From Trissonchulus latispiculum (Eukaryota; Nematoda; Enoplea; Enoplida; Ironidae), in assembly GCA_030248195.1 (NCBI GenBank), contig JASAND010026242.1, positions 39,459 to 103,458 of the forward strand: a stretch of DNA of 64,000 bases, given 5' to 3'. Positions within the stretch are counted from its first letter, which is position 1; every line of letters begins with the position of its first letter. A program made the translations under genes and the position numbers. The notes beneath the pieces are model-generated. The model searched no databases, was not told the DNA's origin, and saw nothing but the letters and a program-made list of their open reading frames with translations. Shown here piece by piece: positions 34,700 to 47,129 of this stretch.

Positions 34700-37070
34700 T
34701 AAGTTAAGTTGCAAGCGACATCACTTGGTGATTTCTTTCGATTTCACTTACGTAGTTTTCGACTTCGAATTAATTACTATTGCTCTTCATAATATTCCAT
34801 ATATGTATGACATACAATCGCCTAACCCCCTCATTAATTGATCACTTCAGTGAGCTCTATTTAGGTACGGCTTCCAAGCAGTGGCTCGAGCTTAAGTTTA
34901 ATGTAATTGGATGTGGTAAACTTAGGAGCATAAACCCCTCACAAATGTGACCACTTTCAACGTGTAGTATACTCACACTGGCATCTTGAACAAAACTTCT
35001 TATTCTAATTTTCCAGTTTAGTACCCATCTGTAACAGCGTTCTTGTTTTTGTTGTTCCTATTTTCATCCTCCTTCGCTGAACTTCAGCTGCTAAATTTCG
35101 GCGAGTGTAGCCTCTCAGTAGGTCTATTCTCGTTGGTGAATGGTGAGCCTTACGTAACTACCTATTAGACCTCTGTGTAGCTCCCAAGCCACACTGGTGT
35201 TCAAAAACATGCAACCGTTCAGGTTACTGACAGCCGAAGACTGCGCGAAGGCAGCCTGTGCGACTGCTTAAATAGTGGTTGCAAAACCTAATTTGCATAA
35301 TCTCACCCAAAAAAACCCGGCCCTAAGTTAGCCCTATGTTGAAGATAGGGTTTCTGAAAAGAGAAGTGGCTCACCCTACAATGAACATACTAATTTCCTT
35401 TTTATACATTACTGCTCCAGCAGGAATAAATATAGGAATTCAGATGGGTCAACCCATTACAAGTATACCGCCTCCGGCGGTATAATGAGACTCATTCGAT
35501 TACAAATATCTTGCCTCTAGGCGAGATAAAAATCAGCAGATTCGTTCCACATGCGCGCGAGGAAAATTTGTCGGGGAGCCAAGCATTGACAAAGTTCTAG
35601 ATTTTAAAAATTTCTGCCACAATTTTGGCCTAAAACATGGTTCGGGCGATGAGGCAACACCACATTCAGCGAAGAAACATTTAAAGTGGGAACTTCTTCG
35701 AATTACCAAACGTTGTCTGTCTGTTCTAGTGTTCTGTACCTACCGAAAAGAGGTCTTAGTAGTTCTTTTCCCAAAAAAACTAACATAAATGGATATGCTA
35801 AACAAAAGTATCTATTATGTCGATAAAAAGTATGAAAATACAAAATACAAATACAAAAAAATACAAGTTAGAAAGGCCGCTAATTAAAACACAATTTCTA
35901 GTAAATAAATAATCATATATCAAATGAGAAAACATGTCGACTTTGGATTATTTTATCAGGCACGGAAAAACCCCCACGCAAATCAGCGCTGTTCAAATAA
36001 AATTGAGGTTTCTTTTAGGAAGCATAAAATACGATGCAGATTTTTATCCAAGCAGATTTCTGGGGATACAAATCTTTAAGCATTACTCGTGTTGTTAGAT
36101 TAATTTATTTAGCCTAAAGTTCGATGACAGTGAAAACTGAAAACATTTTCATTTTTTATTTGTTTTCGCTACTGGATTTATTGAAAAAACATTTGTGCTT
36201 TTCCACTTCCAGCCAAAACAGTTCACTTTCCAACAGTGAACTAATTCACCCGAACTTCCGTAGCCGAATAGTTTTTCACTCACTACAAGTAGTAGCTTCT
36301 ACTTTTCTAGTTCTTACTACTAGTTTATTCTTTTTAGTTCACCACTACAGCTAGAGTTAAATCCTGTTCTAGCACATTTCTGCTTTCCCAATCTTCCCCC
36401 CGTCAGGTAAGCTAAGTGATGGCCAACTCAGGCGAGGTTCGACGAAGTGTGTTCATCACATAAATAGCCTGAGATCGAAATATACAAATCTGCAGCCTTG
36501 TTAAACGCCTCGGGTAATTAATTGTGAAGACAATTATTTGCCGTCAGCAATGCTCTCGTCCAATCAAAAAGTAGATTCAACACTAAGCTGACACTACTCC
36601 TAACCGGCTGCAACACTATCTGGAGTGGGGCGAACCGAAAAAGGTCAATTTAACATTAACTTTGAAGACTTTGCCACCCAGAAAACTGCTACGTTAATCT
36701 TTATCTAGCTCATGATGACAGCTTTTCATTTTTATGATCCAAAGTTACCAGTTTCATCTGTCAGCTGAAAATGTACCTGCAGCCAGCACGAAAGACCTAA
36801 GGAAGTTTTTCTATGATACATCGAATGAGGGCTTATGATCTGATTTATTGGTAATTCATAGTTATTCACTGCATTCAAGTGATATGACATTTAGAAGATT
36901 ATAGGTATAAAAGAGGATAAGTATTACGCCTTTACTTGACTGCTACTTTAAACAAAACTGTGTAAACAAAAAATTATGGAAAATGGAAGCGTGCAAAGAG
37001 TCGAAGCGTTGAATTTAAACAAATAGTGAACTATTTTTATTAAGCGACTGTTTATTGTTGTTTTAGATCG
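34700..37070. other. No gene recognised; paired short hairpins at 35462-35525
   Basis: Two small GC-rich stem-loops, TATACCGCCTCCGGCGGTATA and ATCTTGCCTCTAGGCGAGAT, stand 25 bp apart, each preceded by ATTACAA. Otherwise I see only AT-rich sequence with short chance frames. Confidence 0.4.
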
Positions 37071-37072
37071 AA

Positions 37073-37227
37073 CCATACATGTGCTTGGGGGGGGTTGGTG
37101 GGGGGGGGGGGTTTCACCCCCCAGACCTGGAGCTCACCCCCAGAGGGGTACCAGAATACGGATTTTTCCGGTTTTTTGGGCAAAAAACCGGCTCACCCCC
37201 CCAGAACTTCCCCTCCTGCACATGTCT
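37073..37227. mobile_element. Poly-G/poly-C MITE, second copy
   Basis: Same architecture as 32002-32204: CCATACATGTGCTTGGGGGG at the start, CCCCTCCTGCACATGTCT at the end, and a CGGATTTTTCCGG core. The flanks TAGATCGAA and TGCATCGAA agree at 7 of 9 positions, a decayed 9-bp duplication. Confidence 0.65.
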
Positions 37228-37306
37228 GCATCGAATCTTTATGTTTATATGAAAGGATGAATTCAGGATGGGAAAATGCGAAGAAAAATATCGAGGATCG
37301 AACAAC

Positions 37307-37372
37307 CTAGCTTTGGATCATAACTAAGAACGCTCTACCACTGAGCCTCGTCCGCGGACGTTGAGAATGGTT
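37307..37372 (-). repeat. tRNA-derived SINE fragment
   Basis: On the minus strand GAGGCTCAGTGGTAGAGCG is an A-box/D-arm and GGTTGTTCGATCCTCG a B-box/T-arm. The acceptor stem does not close. Confidence 0.45.
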
Positions 37373-37839
37373 TATTGCACTGAATTTCAACCCTTCGGAG
37401 TTTATTATGTATGAACACAAAAAGAAAGTGACAACGGCTATGTACTCACCACACGCAACTCATATGAAGGATACAAAAACAGCCGCTTTACAAAATATTA
37501 TAGCAGTTTTCATAGCAAAGTTTACGTGAAACAATTTAGCATTTATTGAAAACAAGTCTGTCTGTTGTTGACTACTACGAGCTACTGGTAGCTTTTCCTT
37601 ACAGTGCAACTATGATACAACTAGGATACGCTGCAGTTCCTTGATTGGGAAGGCAGTCGGAATAAGGAACAATCAGTTTTTATTTATCAAAAAACTTTGG
37701 CAACATAATAACACAAAGTTGTTGATCCCTTGCATCCGTCTGAGGACATGTGAGTTGGGCATAGGAATAAATGTCATTAGGTTTGGGTGAGCGAATCAGG
37801 TTGCAAAAGACCTATCAGTGGGCGTTACAGCAAGACATT

Positions 37840-37990
37840 TTAACTTTAATTTTTAACATTTTAATTTTAACTTAACTTTTAATTTTAAATTTTAACTCGC
37901 AGACGAGTTAAAACGAACTGTTTAAGCTCTTCTGACACTTTGAGTGAAACGGATTGAGTTAATCCTAACTTTTTAACTGGTTTATCTCAT
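37840..37990. repeat. Degenerate copy of the GAGTTAAA MITE at 1288-1460
   Basis: Shares ACGAGTTAAAACGAACTG and GGATTGAGTTAATCCTAACT words in the same order as the first copy. The ends are worn away. Confidence 0.45.
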
Positions 37991-39398
37991 AGAAATGGAA
38001 AATGGTTAATTAGGACAAAAATCCTAACCTCAATCTCTTCCCGTTCCATCAAAGCGAGGGGGATTTCTGCAGCCGTTTTTCACTGCCCATCCGCTAACCG
38101 GATACCAAATTTCCCCCAATAATCTACCAACAAATTAGGGTTTTGCTTTGAACGTCGTTTTGAGCAGCATTTTGTGTACTACTGCAGAATTGAGACGATA
38201 GTTTGACAGAGAAGGGAGTTTTGGGAGCGAATTTTTGGCCAAACGTTTTCCAAGGAAAACGGATAGAAACAGTCCAATCTGATATAATCCGATTTATCCA
38301 GTCAATCGAACACAATTTCAAACGCCCTAAGTTCTCTCAGATGTCGATACTATCAAGATATCGACTATCATCTTGCATAGTTATTACACATTGGCATTTG
38401 CTACAGACTGAACTACTGCACATATGACAGAACAAAATTTTCGCCCATTTAACTGCTATCAAGGCGAAATCAACCAACAAGCAAAACCAGAGAAAACCTG
38501 AGTTTAACCTGTAGGACTAATTAATGTTATGGTCTCTGAAAAGGTCAGAAATGTCCCGCCATATAAGCAAATACTTTCTATTTAAAACGACTCTTAACAG
38601 CAAACGAAACTTTACCTTCAGACGATAATATTAAGTTAATTGGTTCATTCTTAATCAACCATAGCAGGCAGCCTAAAGCCAGCTACAAGCATTTCATCAA
38701 AATTATTTTATCAAACTTTATCAATTTTAGATATTAAGCTATTTGCACAGGATAACTTCCATATTAATACAGCGGTGACAAATTAAGCCTATAATTCTTA
38801 TTTATCCGAAAGGAACTTTGCTAAATTCAAGGCGATTATTCAGGTACACTTATTCCAAACAATACAAACAAAAGTGAGTAGTTGAAGAGAGAAAAATTCT
38901 ATGCAGTGAAAACTAAAACCTAAAGCCAGCATTATTCACAAATGTTATCCTATACACCTACTACTTATCTGTGCCGGGGGTCTAAAATATCTTCTTTGAT
39001 AGAACCTATTTATCAATTCAACAACCAAATATTTTCTACCAACGCAGCAGCATAATATGGAGACACTAAAAGTGGTATATACCTTGGATACGTAGGTGTT
39101 CACTAGAATCTACTAACTTGGGAACTGTTTTCGAAAACTTTGCTGCTAAGATGAGAGAGAGAAAGTCGATAAGAAGTACCCCCCTTTGGCTAAAATGGGA
39201 CTTTTGATATCCGGTGCTAATGGCTTGCAAACAGTGGACTAATTGTTCAACTCCTTGTAGAAGAGAAAACAGGGAAGCATTCAAAAGTTAGAAGATTTTT
39301 AAGAGCAAAAGCCCCTTGCCTCGCCTATAGATCTGAGCTAATACTTAATATCTGCAAAGTCTACACTGAAAGATCGAACGAAACTAAGATGTGTCACT
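37991..39398. other. No gene recognised
   Basis: No long frame with protein-like composition, no repeat copy I could match. Confidence 0.35.
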
Positions 39399-39409
39399 AC
39401 AGCACCTCC

Positions 39410-39500
39410 GACCCGAAAAATTCGGGCCTGAGGTAGGAATCTAACCCACAACCTATGGCGATCTAGACCAACGTTCTACCGATTGAGCAACCCAGGCACA
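39410..39500 (-). repeat. tRNA-like cloverleaf, probably SINE-derived or a tRNA pseudogene
   Basis: On the minus strand GCCTGGG pairs with CTCAGGC as a 7-bp acceptor stem, GTGGG with CCTAC as the T-stem, and an anticodon arm TTGGT/GCCAT holds four of five pairs. The T-loop TTAGATT departs from the usual TTCGANT and the D-stem has a mismatch, so function is doubtful. Confidence 0.45.
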
Positions 39501-40936
39501 ATCGAACCGGGCTTAAGTTTACTTACTGACAGACCATGATGTTTGAAAATTTGAGCTTCTATATTTAGGAAATATTAAAGACTTAAAAACAAGTTTGCCC
39601 ATAAAAGAGCCAGTAGCTGTTGAGCCCCCTTAGTTGTAATAAGGTAAAGATTGCCGGAGGCTATATAAAATTAAAGTAATCCGTCACTCTTTCTTTGAAC
39701 GGTAGAATGAGATTCAATTGAAATGTTCCGGATTTGGACTACATAGAACTTGCGGATTGACTGCAACCATAAGTTAACAGCGAAAATGTTGGCCAAAAAG
39801 TTGACAAAGTTTGGACAAAGATAATTACTGACGAGTTGCGAGCAGGGTTTTTTTGCGTCCAGATGTGCGTCTGGACGCAAAGTTTCTTATCTGGACGCAA
39901 TGAAATTTTAGCGGGACGCAAGCTAGACGCAACATTATTTCGGGAGAAAATTCACTTTTGTAAGAGTAAAAACTTTAAATGTTTCCAGTACCAATTTTTC
40001 CGTTTTTTCCAAAAATTTTTCGGGTCCTGGGGGCTCTGCCCCAGACCCCCGGTGTTTCCCACTTTGTCATGGAATGCCAAGGTTCAAGGTCATGTCTCAA
40101 TGTTACTCAATGTTATTTGTTAAGTTGTTGTCCACCTGCATCCATATTTATCAGATTTTTTCGAACTCATGAATTTCACGTCAATAAATACATAGAGATT
40201 ACTAGGTGCATTTATATACATTTATATATATTTATACATTTATATTGTTCTCATTCAACAGGTCAGGCAGGATCAAGATTAGTACTAAAGTAAAACCCCG
40301 AAATTAACAAAATTTGTAACTGTAGCAGAAGCAGAATATCCAAATTTTTTGGTTCTTCTAAAAAACGTTTTTCGCAAAAAATACACAAATGGCAACTTAA
40401 AATAATGCAGATTACCATTTTTCTGAAATTTTCAAATACAAAAGACCTATGTACGAGCAATTCACTATCCATTTATTGTAACTAACGTTAATAGTATTTA
40501 CAAATGCTTCACTGTTTTGCAGTTGAATAACGCTGCCTGGGGCATACACGCTTCTCTATTGACTTTATACTGAGTTTATTCAAAATTCAAGAATTCACAG
40601 ATGCAATTAACACAAAAAATGCATTAGCGTTAGGAGCTTTAGTTAGAATAGATGTAACAGTTGCCAAATAATCTTTTTAAACATTTCCACAACGGATTTA
40701 ATCCGTAATTTCGAAAAATCTCCAACTTCTGGGGGGCTCCGCCCCCCAGACCTCCCGGTGCTCGTTTGCAATAATCCTGCTATTAAGGATCACCAGTTGT
40801 CAATGTTTGCGAAACCGAATATATGTTTTAATGTTTGCTACCTTTCTTCTCAATGATATTCCTAAATATTTCATAAATTTTTAATACTTCAATTAGTTTA
40901 ACTAACATTGAAATATCGGAATAATGTGTGTCAAAA

Positions 40937-40940
<4 letters not shown>

Positions 40941-41006
<66 letters not shown>
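40941..41006. repeat. (TA)n microsatellite at the left edge of a nested element
   Basis: About 65 bp of alternating AT. The matching run at 45509-45562 flanks the other edge, as expected if an element inserted into a TA repeat. Confidence 0.85.
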
Positions 41007-41009
<3 letters not shown>

Positions 41010-42463
41010 TGATGTGGATCGGATCGGCGGATCGGATCGGATCGACCGATCCGGGGTCGGATCGGATCGGATCGGATCGACAAATTTTCGGATCGGATCG
41101 GTCGGATCGGATCGGCTTAATTTTCCCGGATCGCCGATCCGGCAAGTCAGGCAAAATTTGGAAATTTGTACCAATTTTTACATTACATTGCCAATTTTCT
41201 TCGAATCTGAATCGAAATCTGAATTTTATTCAAATGTCGAATATGCAGTTGTTGAGTTTTCTTATTTCTTGCTCTGGGTAAATAAATGTTTAATGTGTAC
41301 ACATAAAAACCATTAAACGGTATTGAGCTCTAATATTTTCTGTTAATTAATTTTTGGACAGTCTACTCCGCTTTTAAATTCAGTGCCGCTGAGAATGTAC
41401 TTATTCTCGTATGTTTAAAAGCATATATATATAGTAATTAGTTGAAATATTAAATTTCTCCAAAATTTTAGCGCATTCAAAGTTTTGTTTCCATGATCGA
41501 CTAAAGTTGTTCCAGCTGCATGTTTTGCATCTCCATTTGAATTGTATGGTTATTTGAAAGCTATTGATGATGACTTGATGAGCTAGAACCAATACCTGAA
41601 AATGTACCAATTTCTCGGAATTCACTGCTTATAGATAGGGAAATTTTTGTGAATTCCGTGAACAGGGCGCATTTCTGGGATCTAGTTGTATTACGCAAGG
41701 TTCAGCTCTTGAAGACCTTTTTCGGGTAATTTCGCATAGGTGTGGGTAATTGAAAACATTTAAGTCCGAAAGTCCTGTTTTCGTTAATTCGAGAATGGAA
41801 TGCGTTTATGACATTGATTGCATTACACAACGTGTTCAGTTCGTCAAGAGCTTTTAACTGGTAACCATATTATTATTTATTATTAAAAAAGTTTATATTC
41901 GTTATTTAAAGGTTATTTAAAAAGGTCAATATTCGCAAACTACGAAAACCAGAAAACAACTAAAATTCTGGTAACTGGAGTGGATTTTGTAAGTCAGGTG
42001 AAAAGGTTGTAAGAGCAAATGCGGCGGAATCATCTTTGACCACGGAACCACGGATACAAAATTTTCAATGCGCATAAATTTTAGCAAATCATTGAATAAT
42101 TTTAGATTTTCTGTGAATAAAACCTGAATTTCTGGTTTTTCTTGATTTTCAATGACTCTATTTCTGAATCATTTTAAAAATTTATAAAAAATATACATTG
42201 CTTATAAATATATAAAACTATAAAAATATATACTTAAGCTTACAACAGTCGACCAAAGCGTGTATCCTACTTACACCTATCCTACTTACGCCTAACGTTT
42301 GATGTTTCCGCCTAGAGATAACAAAACTCAAAATCCTACTTTTACCAGTTTTACCCCTAAAGCTCAAAACTCCAATTCCTACTTACACCTAAAACGAAAG
42401 CTCTACCGTAATCCACTTGTTACCGTGCAGACTTTGTACTATTGCTTACAACATTACAACATA

Positions 42464-44261
42464 TGTGGAAGTCAAATTGGATTTTCAGACAAATCTGATT
42501 TGTCTGAACATTCATTTCAGTCAAACTGGATTTGACCTTCCGATTGAATCTCCCATTGTTTGAAGTCATAAAAGTCCAGTTTGACTGAACTGAATTGAGT
42601 CAAATCCAATTTGACGTTTACTGTTTCAGTCAAACCGAAATTCAATGTGAATGTTTATCTTTAGTGCAAAGAGATTGTTGACCTTTTATTATTAATACAA
42701 AGCTAAAGCCAAATCTCAAAGTTAAATTTATAATTGATAGTCTCCTCTTTATAGACCGGATTTCACTTCCAGTAAAATTAACGCTTGAGTGGGTGTTAGA
42801 AAGCTTTTCCAAAGCTAGAAAACTTGAATTTTTTAAGGTGGTGATTCCTTTTGGGCACATATTGTTATTTGGCGGCGTAAATCAAGATGAAATTTGATGA
42901 AACTTTCCGAAATAAGTTCTTTTAGCGTTCTAACACCCCCCGCGCAATCCCGACTCAAAAATTCGAGATTTCCGGTCAGAGTGGTTTTTCCCAATTTCTG
43001 AACGTTTGGCAGCAGCTATACAGATATGACTATATGCATTCGAAAGATCTCATTAAGCTTCACATTTTTGCTTTTTAAAGCAAGTTTCTAGCTTTTCTCT
43101 ACCGTGAGATATAGCCGATTTTCTTGTTTTGGCGTCGAAAACTTGTCATTTTTGCAGATATCAAATAATCCAACATTTCTTGAACTACGCAAGCTGTAAA
43201 ATCAAACTAAGTATGTCGATCTAAAGGTCTCACAGGGACAAATTATCCGACGCATGATCGTCTTCCAACTGCTATCCTGTAGGCTGCTATCATAAAAAAT
43301 GTAGTTTTTGCAAAAACACGACCAATTTTTTCCAAAGATTGTGGAGCATTCATCATGCAAGTTAAAGGGCTGCTACTGAACAAATGTGTTCTGCACAAAC
43401 ATACCCAGGGACGATTTTTTTAGTTGCCCCGATTGCTGCTTTCTAGCTATAGTAATCGCTCGACAAATTTGGAAAAACTAGGCAAAATACAGGTTACACA
43501 CACATGTCAGCTTATTTCTCTATAACGAAGAGCGATTTCACAATAAATAAAAAATCGTCCCCAGCTATTTGATGGAGGTATCGAATGATATAACCGATGT
43601 CTCGCGAAAAAATTCACTTGAGTCTGCAAAAATTCTGGAAAATTATACTTCTTCTAAAATGTGTTTAAAATATTTTAGAAAAGGAACATTAGTTTCATGA
43701 CATACATTAAAAAGAGAAAATGTCAAGCTACATTTTGATATAAAAATGGCGTCTTAACTCCAAGTAATGAATGAGTAATAATGGTGCAAACTTTATGTGA
43801 CCAAAGGGAATCACCACCTTAAATTTCAAAACTTTTTAAATTTTTTATGGTTTTCTGGTAGAATCGATGATGCTGAGAATTTTTTCTTCTTGTACGAACA
43901 CCTGAAAATGCTTGAAAAAATACCTATGAAAACACACGAAAAGATCAAAGGAAAACGCCGCCTTTATACAAAAATAATCGTGTTATTATTATAGGCGGCA
44001 ATTTCCTTTGATTCTATAGAGCCGTTGTAGAAATCAAATAGAAGTTTAATAATCTCTGCCGTAAAGATTAACATTCACATTGAATTTCGGTTTGACTGAA
44101 ACAGAAAACGTCAAATTGGATTTGACTCAATTCAGTTCAGTCAAACTGGATTTTTATGGCTTCACACAATGGTAGATTCAATTTGAAGGTCAAACCCAGT
44201 TTGACTGAAATGAATGTTCAGACAAATCAGATTTGCCTGAAAATCCAATATGACTTCCACA
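42464..44261. mobile_element. Fourth-level inverted-repeat element (possibly TA-duplicating)
   Basis: Inverted arms of about 185 bp begin TGTGGAAGTCAAATTGGATT and end with AATCCAATATGACTTCCACA. They are full of CAAATTGGATTTGAC-type words and are flanked by TA on both sides. Confidence 0.6.
42837..43818. mobile_element. Innermost element flanked by TTAA (piggyBac-like MITE)
   Basis: TTAA|GGTGGTGATTCC on the left (TTAA at 42833-42836) and GGAATCACCACC|TTAA on the right (43819-43822). A second copy in reverse orientation ends at 52806, again next to TTAA. Terminal repeats are about 12-20 bp. No transposase. The TTAA flanks point to piggyBac-type mobilisation; a TA-specific reading is also possible. 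Confidence 0.65.
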
Positions 44262-45505
44262 TATATACTATTGCTAATGGGTGGAAATATATAATTAATA
44301 TAAAATCTTTATTTAAAATTCAATGTAACATTTTGAGAAATAATCTTTTATCAGCTATACATTTAACTTAAAACTAGGGATATTGCACATGCATTCAAAG
44401 ACATGTCTATGCATTTATGGTCCCATTTTATCATTGGAGAGTATATATAACAGTGGCTGTTCTGTATAAGCTAATGTTGTAAGCATAAGATTTATGCTTA
44501 TACTGAACTAACTAAATGTTAAATCAAAAAAACTAATTTAAAATTAGTGTTCTATGATCCAGAAAACCCCTGGATACAACGTTTCAGCAAGATACCTAAA
44601 TATTTTTAAAACTTCAGATTGTATGATCAGTTATGTAGGTAATAGTTGGGAAGCTTCTATACAAAATTTGAGCTAAATTGGTTAAGTTTTGAGCTAAGTT
44701 TTGCTGAAGTTCCAAGAAAACAAACTCCTCATCCAAACTGTTTGCTAGATCCTGAAAAATTATGTCCTTATTTTAAAATTTAGAAACATTTCGGGTGTGC
44801 TAAAATACTTCAATTTGTTTGTTAATTTTTCTGGAAAAAATTGAAATTTATTTTTAATAAATAAAGGTGAGCCGCAAAATTGCTATTTAGTTCATATAAG
44901 CAAACGTAAATTCATCCTAAGAAAAAGTCAAACAACTTCTGGAACAAAGTCAGAAAATGGATACTGTAGATTTTAGGCGTAAGTAGGAATCCGAGTTTTG
45001 CGTAAACGCTCTTTAGGCGTAAGTAGGAATGTGAGTTTTGACAGAAAAAATTAGGCGTAAGTAGGAATTGGAGTTTTGAAAACGATTAGGCGTAAGTAGG
45101 AGTAAGCGACCAAAGTTTGTGCGCACCTTTTTTGGTCTAAACCCTAATTTTGTCCACTTTGTTTTCTGTTTTGTATAGCTCTCTTCTCACTAGATTTTAA
45201 ACTCCGAAAACAAAGCAATTAGTCATTTTTCCATGCTGAGTGCACATTATTCTGTAGCTGAGGTTTAAAAATTTTTAAATAAGATTGAGATGCGACGCTT
45301 GATCAAGAGTTTTGTCATATACTAGGAAATGGAAAGGTATATACAGCAATTGAAGTGTCTACATTGAAATTTAAAATTATGGCCGGATCGGATCGGATCG
45401 GCCCGATCCGGGGCTGGATCGGATCGGATCGGATCGGATCGCCGTCCAGTTTGCGGATCGGATCGGTAGGTTGCTTTGGCTGCCGATCCGATCCGATCCA
45501 CATCA

Positions 45506-45508
<3 letters not shown>

Positions 45509-45562
<54 letters not shown>
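45509..45562. repeat. (AT)n microsatellite at the right edge of the nested element
   Basis: Counterpart of the run at 40941-41006. Confidence 0.85.
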
Positions 45563-45567
<5 letters not shown>

Positions 45568-46333
45568 AAATTACTAAGTTCTGCAACAGACGCCAAATAA
45601 ACTCTTTTTAAACATTTCCATTACGGATTATTCTGTAATTTCAAAAAAATTCTTCAATTTCTGGGGGGCTCCGCCCCCCAGACCCCCGTCGTGTATGTTG
45701 GACGCATCTATATTCTTGGTAGGTAGTCCTGTAATCGTGCATTACCGTTAAGCAGCATCAGCTTTCTAAATAGTCTAAATAGCTTTGCACTAAAGAATTT
45801 ATCGAAATTTTTATAAATAAAACAATTTTTGCACTAAAAAACACGCTAAAACAAGATTTCTGCCTGGACGCAAAATTTCTTAACGGGACGCAACTTAAAT
45901 TTAGCGGGACGCAAGGTTGACGCAAATCCGAAAACCAAAAAAACCCTGGTTGCGAGTCAACTTTAGAGCAGCTTTTTGTTGCCGTAACTGGATTTTGCCG
46001 CACAAAGCCATTGGATCAGCTTGTACAAATTGTAGATAATAATTGTAACTCAAACAATAACCAGTCAAATACAAGAATCCTGTTGAAAAAATTTAAGACA
46101 ACGCACTGAAAAACATGAACGCCAAAAAAATGTACAAAATGTAGTTTCCAAAAAATGACTGAATGCAGCTAGGTAGGCAAAATTGAGCATTAATCAAAGT
46201 CTAATTAATCCATAAACTCAGGAAAGTTAATTAAATCAAAAGCTAATCATTGATTAACACAAAGAGTGCCTTTAGCAATTTGCAAGTCACAAGACATCAG
46301 CTTTAGCAAATGTCTTTGTAAGTATAGCCCTTG

Positions 46334-46845
46334 CAGTTGGGAACTGTGTCAAAAATAGATGCGAAAACTTTTGTATATACGATCCCCTTATACGATTGAA
46401 ACTCGTATATACCATCCAACTAAATTGTATTTTCTTGGCCTGGAAATTGTCTAAAAATTGTATAAGTTTTTCTCACTGTGACTTTTGAAGCTTGACTTCG
46501 TATTTCATAAAAAGCTGCTGTCTGCTACATTTCATAATAGATACAAAGCAAGCTAGTATTAGCCGTTTGAATGAATGAGGCGTTTTGGGTATTGCAGTTG
46601 AGACATATAAACACTGCTACATCCACTTTTTGTGTTAGCATTAAGCAAACCCCAAACACCTGTACGCTAACATTTGCCACACTAGACAAATAATCACGGT
46701 ATAAAAAGTCGTTTAAGTTTTGTATAATGTCCAGTCAAAATCGTATAAATGAATTGAAAAATTCGTATATACAATAGGGTACAAATCGTGTAAATTATTT
46801 CATATAATGCGAAATAATTTTGACACGGTTCCTTGGGGACCTTGC
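46334..46845. repeat. MITE-like inverted-repeat element with CGTATATA words
   Basis: The left end GGGAACTGTGTCAAAAATA is mirrored by TTTTGACACGGTTCC on the right. Inside both ends are CGTATATAC/TCGTATA words. No convincing target duplication. Confidence 0.5.
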
Positions 46846-47129
46846 TTTTGTTATAATGAACATAAGTGTTTCACTAATAGATTTTTAATAAGCAGTATTT
46901 GTTGCAACTGCTGCAATTACTGTTGTACATGCCATCGTTGTTCCTATTCTTCAATTGCCGTACACCCTACCGTATTTAGTAGTAAATTCGATTGCTACAG
47001 TTGTACTAATAGATAGGGTTTCGATAAGAAATTGACCGGGCCGGGCCCAGGGCCCACTACTAGGCCCGGAGCCCAATCAAAGCCCGGAGCCCGCCCCCTT
47101 GGCCCGGCTTTAAATCCCCGGGCCCGGTC

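Larger units (their letters stand above)
42259..45106. mobile_element. Third-level nested element with GCGTAAGTAGGA repeats, 9-bp target duplication
   Basis: CGACCAAAG stands on both sides (42250-42258 and 45107-45115). Joining the flanks restores a sequence like the foldback arm at 2690-2720, which supports these borders. The ends hold mirrored copies of TAGGCGTAAGTAGGAAT followed by GAGTTTTG. A 9-bp duplication would fit a Mutator-like element, but no transposase is present and the terminal inverted repeat is imperfect. Confidence 0.65.
41007..45508. mobile_element. Second-level nested element with GGATCG subterminal repeats, inserted in (TA)n
   Basis: Starts TAGTGATGTGGATCGGATCG and ends with the inverted CGATCCGATCCACATCACTA. 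Many GGATCG/CGATCC words lie inside both ends (41007-41145 and 45377-45508). The start resembles other hAT-like termini here (CAGTGATGG). The target duplication cannot be read because both flanks are pure TA repeat. Confidence 0.7.
39843..45948. mobile_element. Outer hAT-like element of a nested stack, 8-bp target duplication GTTGCGAG
   Basis: Termini CAGGGTTTTTTTGCGTCC and the inverted AAAAAAACCCTG are flanked by perfect GTTGCGAG copies (39835-39842 and 45949-45956). Subterminal words GGGACGCAA and TCTGGACGCAA repeat at both ends. The interior contains no transposase; it consists largely of later insertions (41007-45508 and those inside it). Two direct copies of a stretch ending TCTGGGGGGCTCCGCCCCCC occur at 40675-40757 and 45603-45689. 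Confidence 0.88.

Noticed and set aside
40710..40760. TCTGGGGGGCTCCGCCCCCCAGA as a CRISPR-like or terminator repeat
   Set aside because: Only three dispersed copies without spacers, all inside one transposon stack, and the genome is eukaryotic; it is part of the mobile DNA.
40828..41316. Open frames rich in Ile-Tyr or Asp-Arg-Ile-Gly repeats
   Set aside because: They translate the (TA)n run and the GGATCG subterminal repeats of a mobile element.
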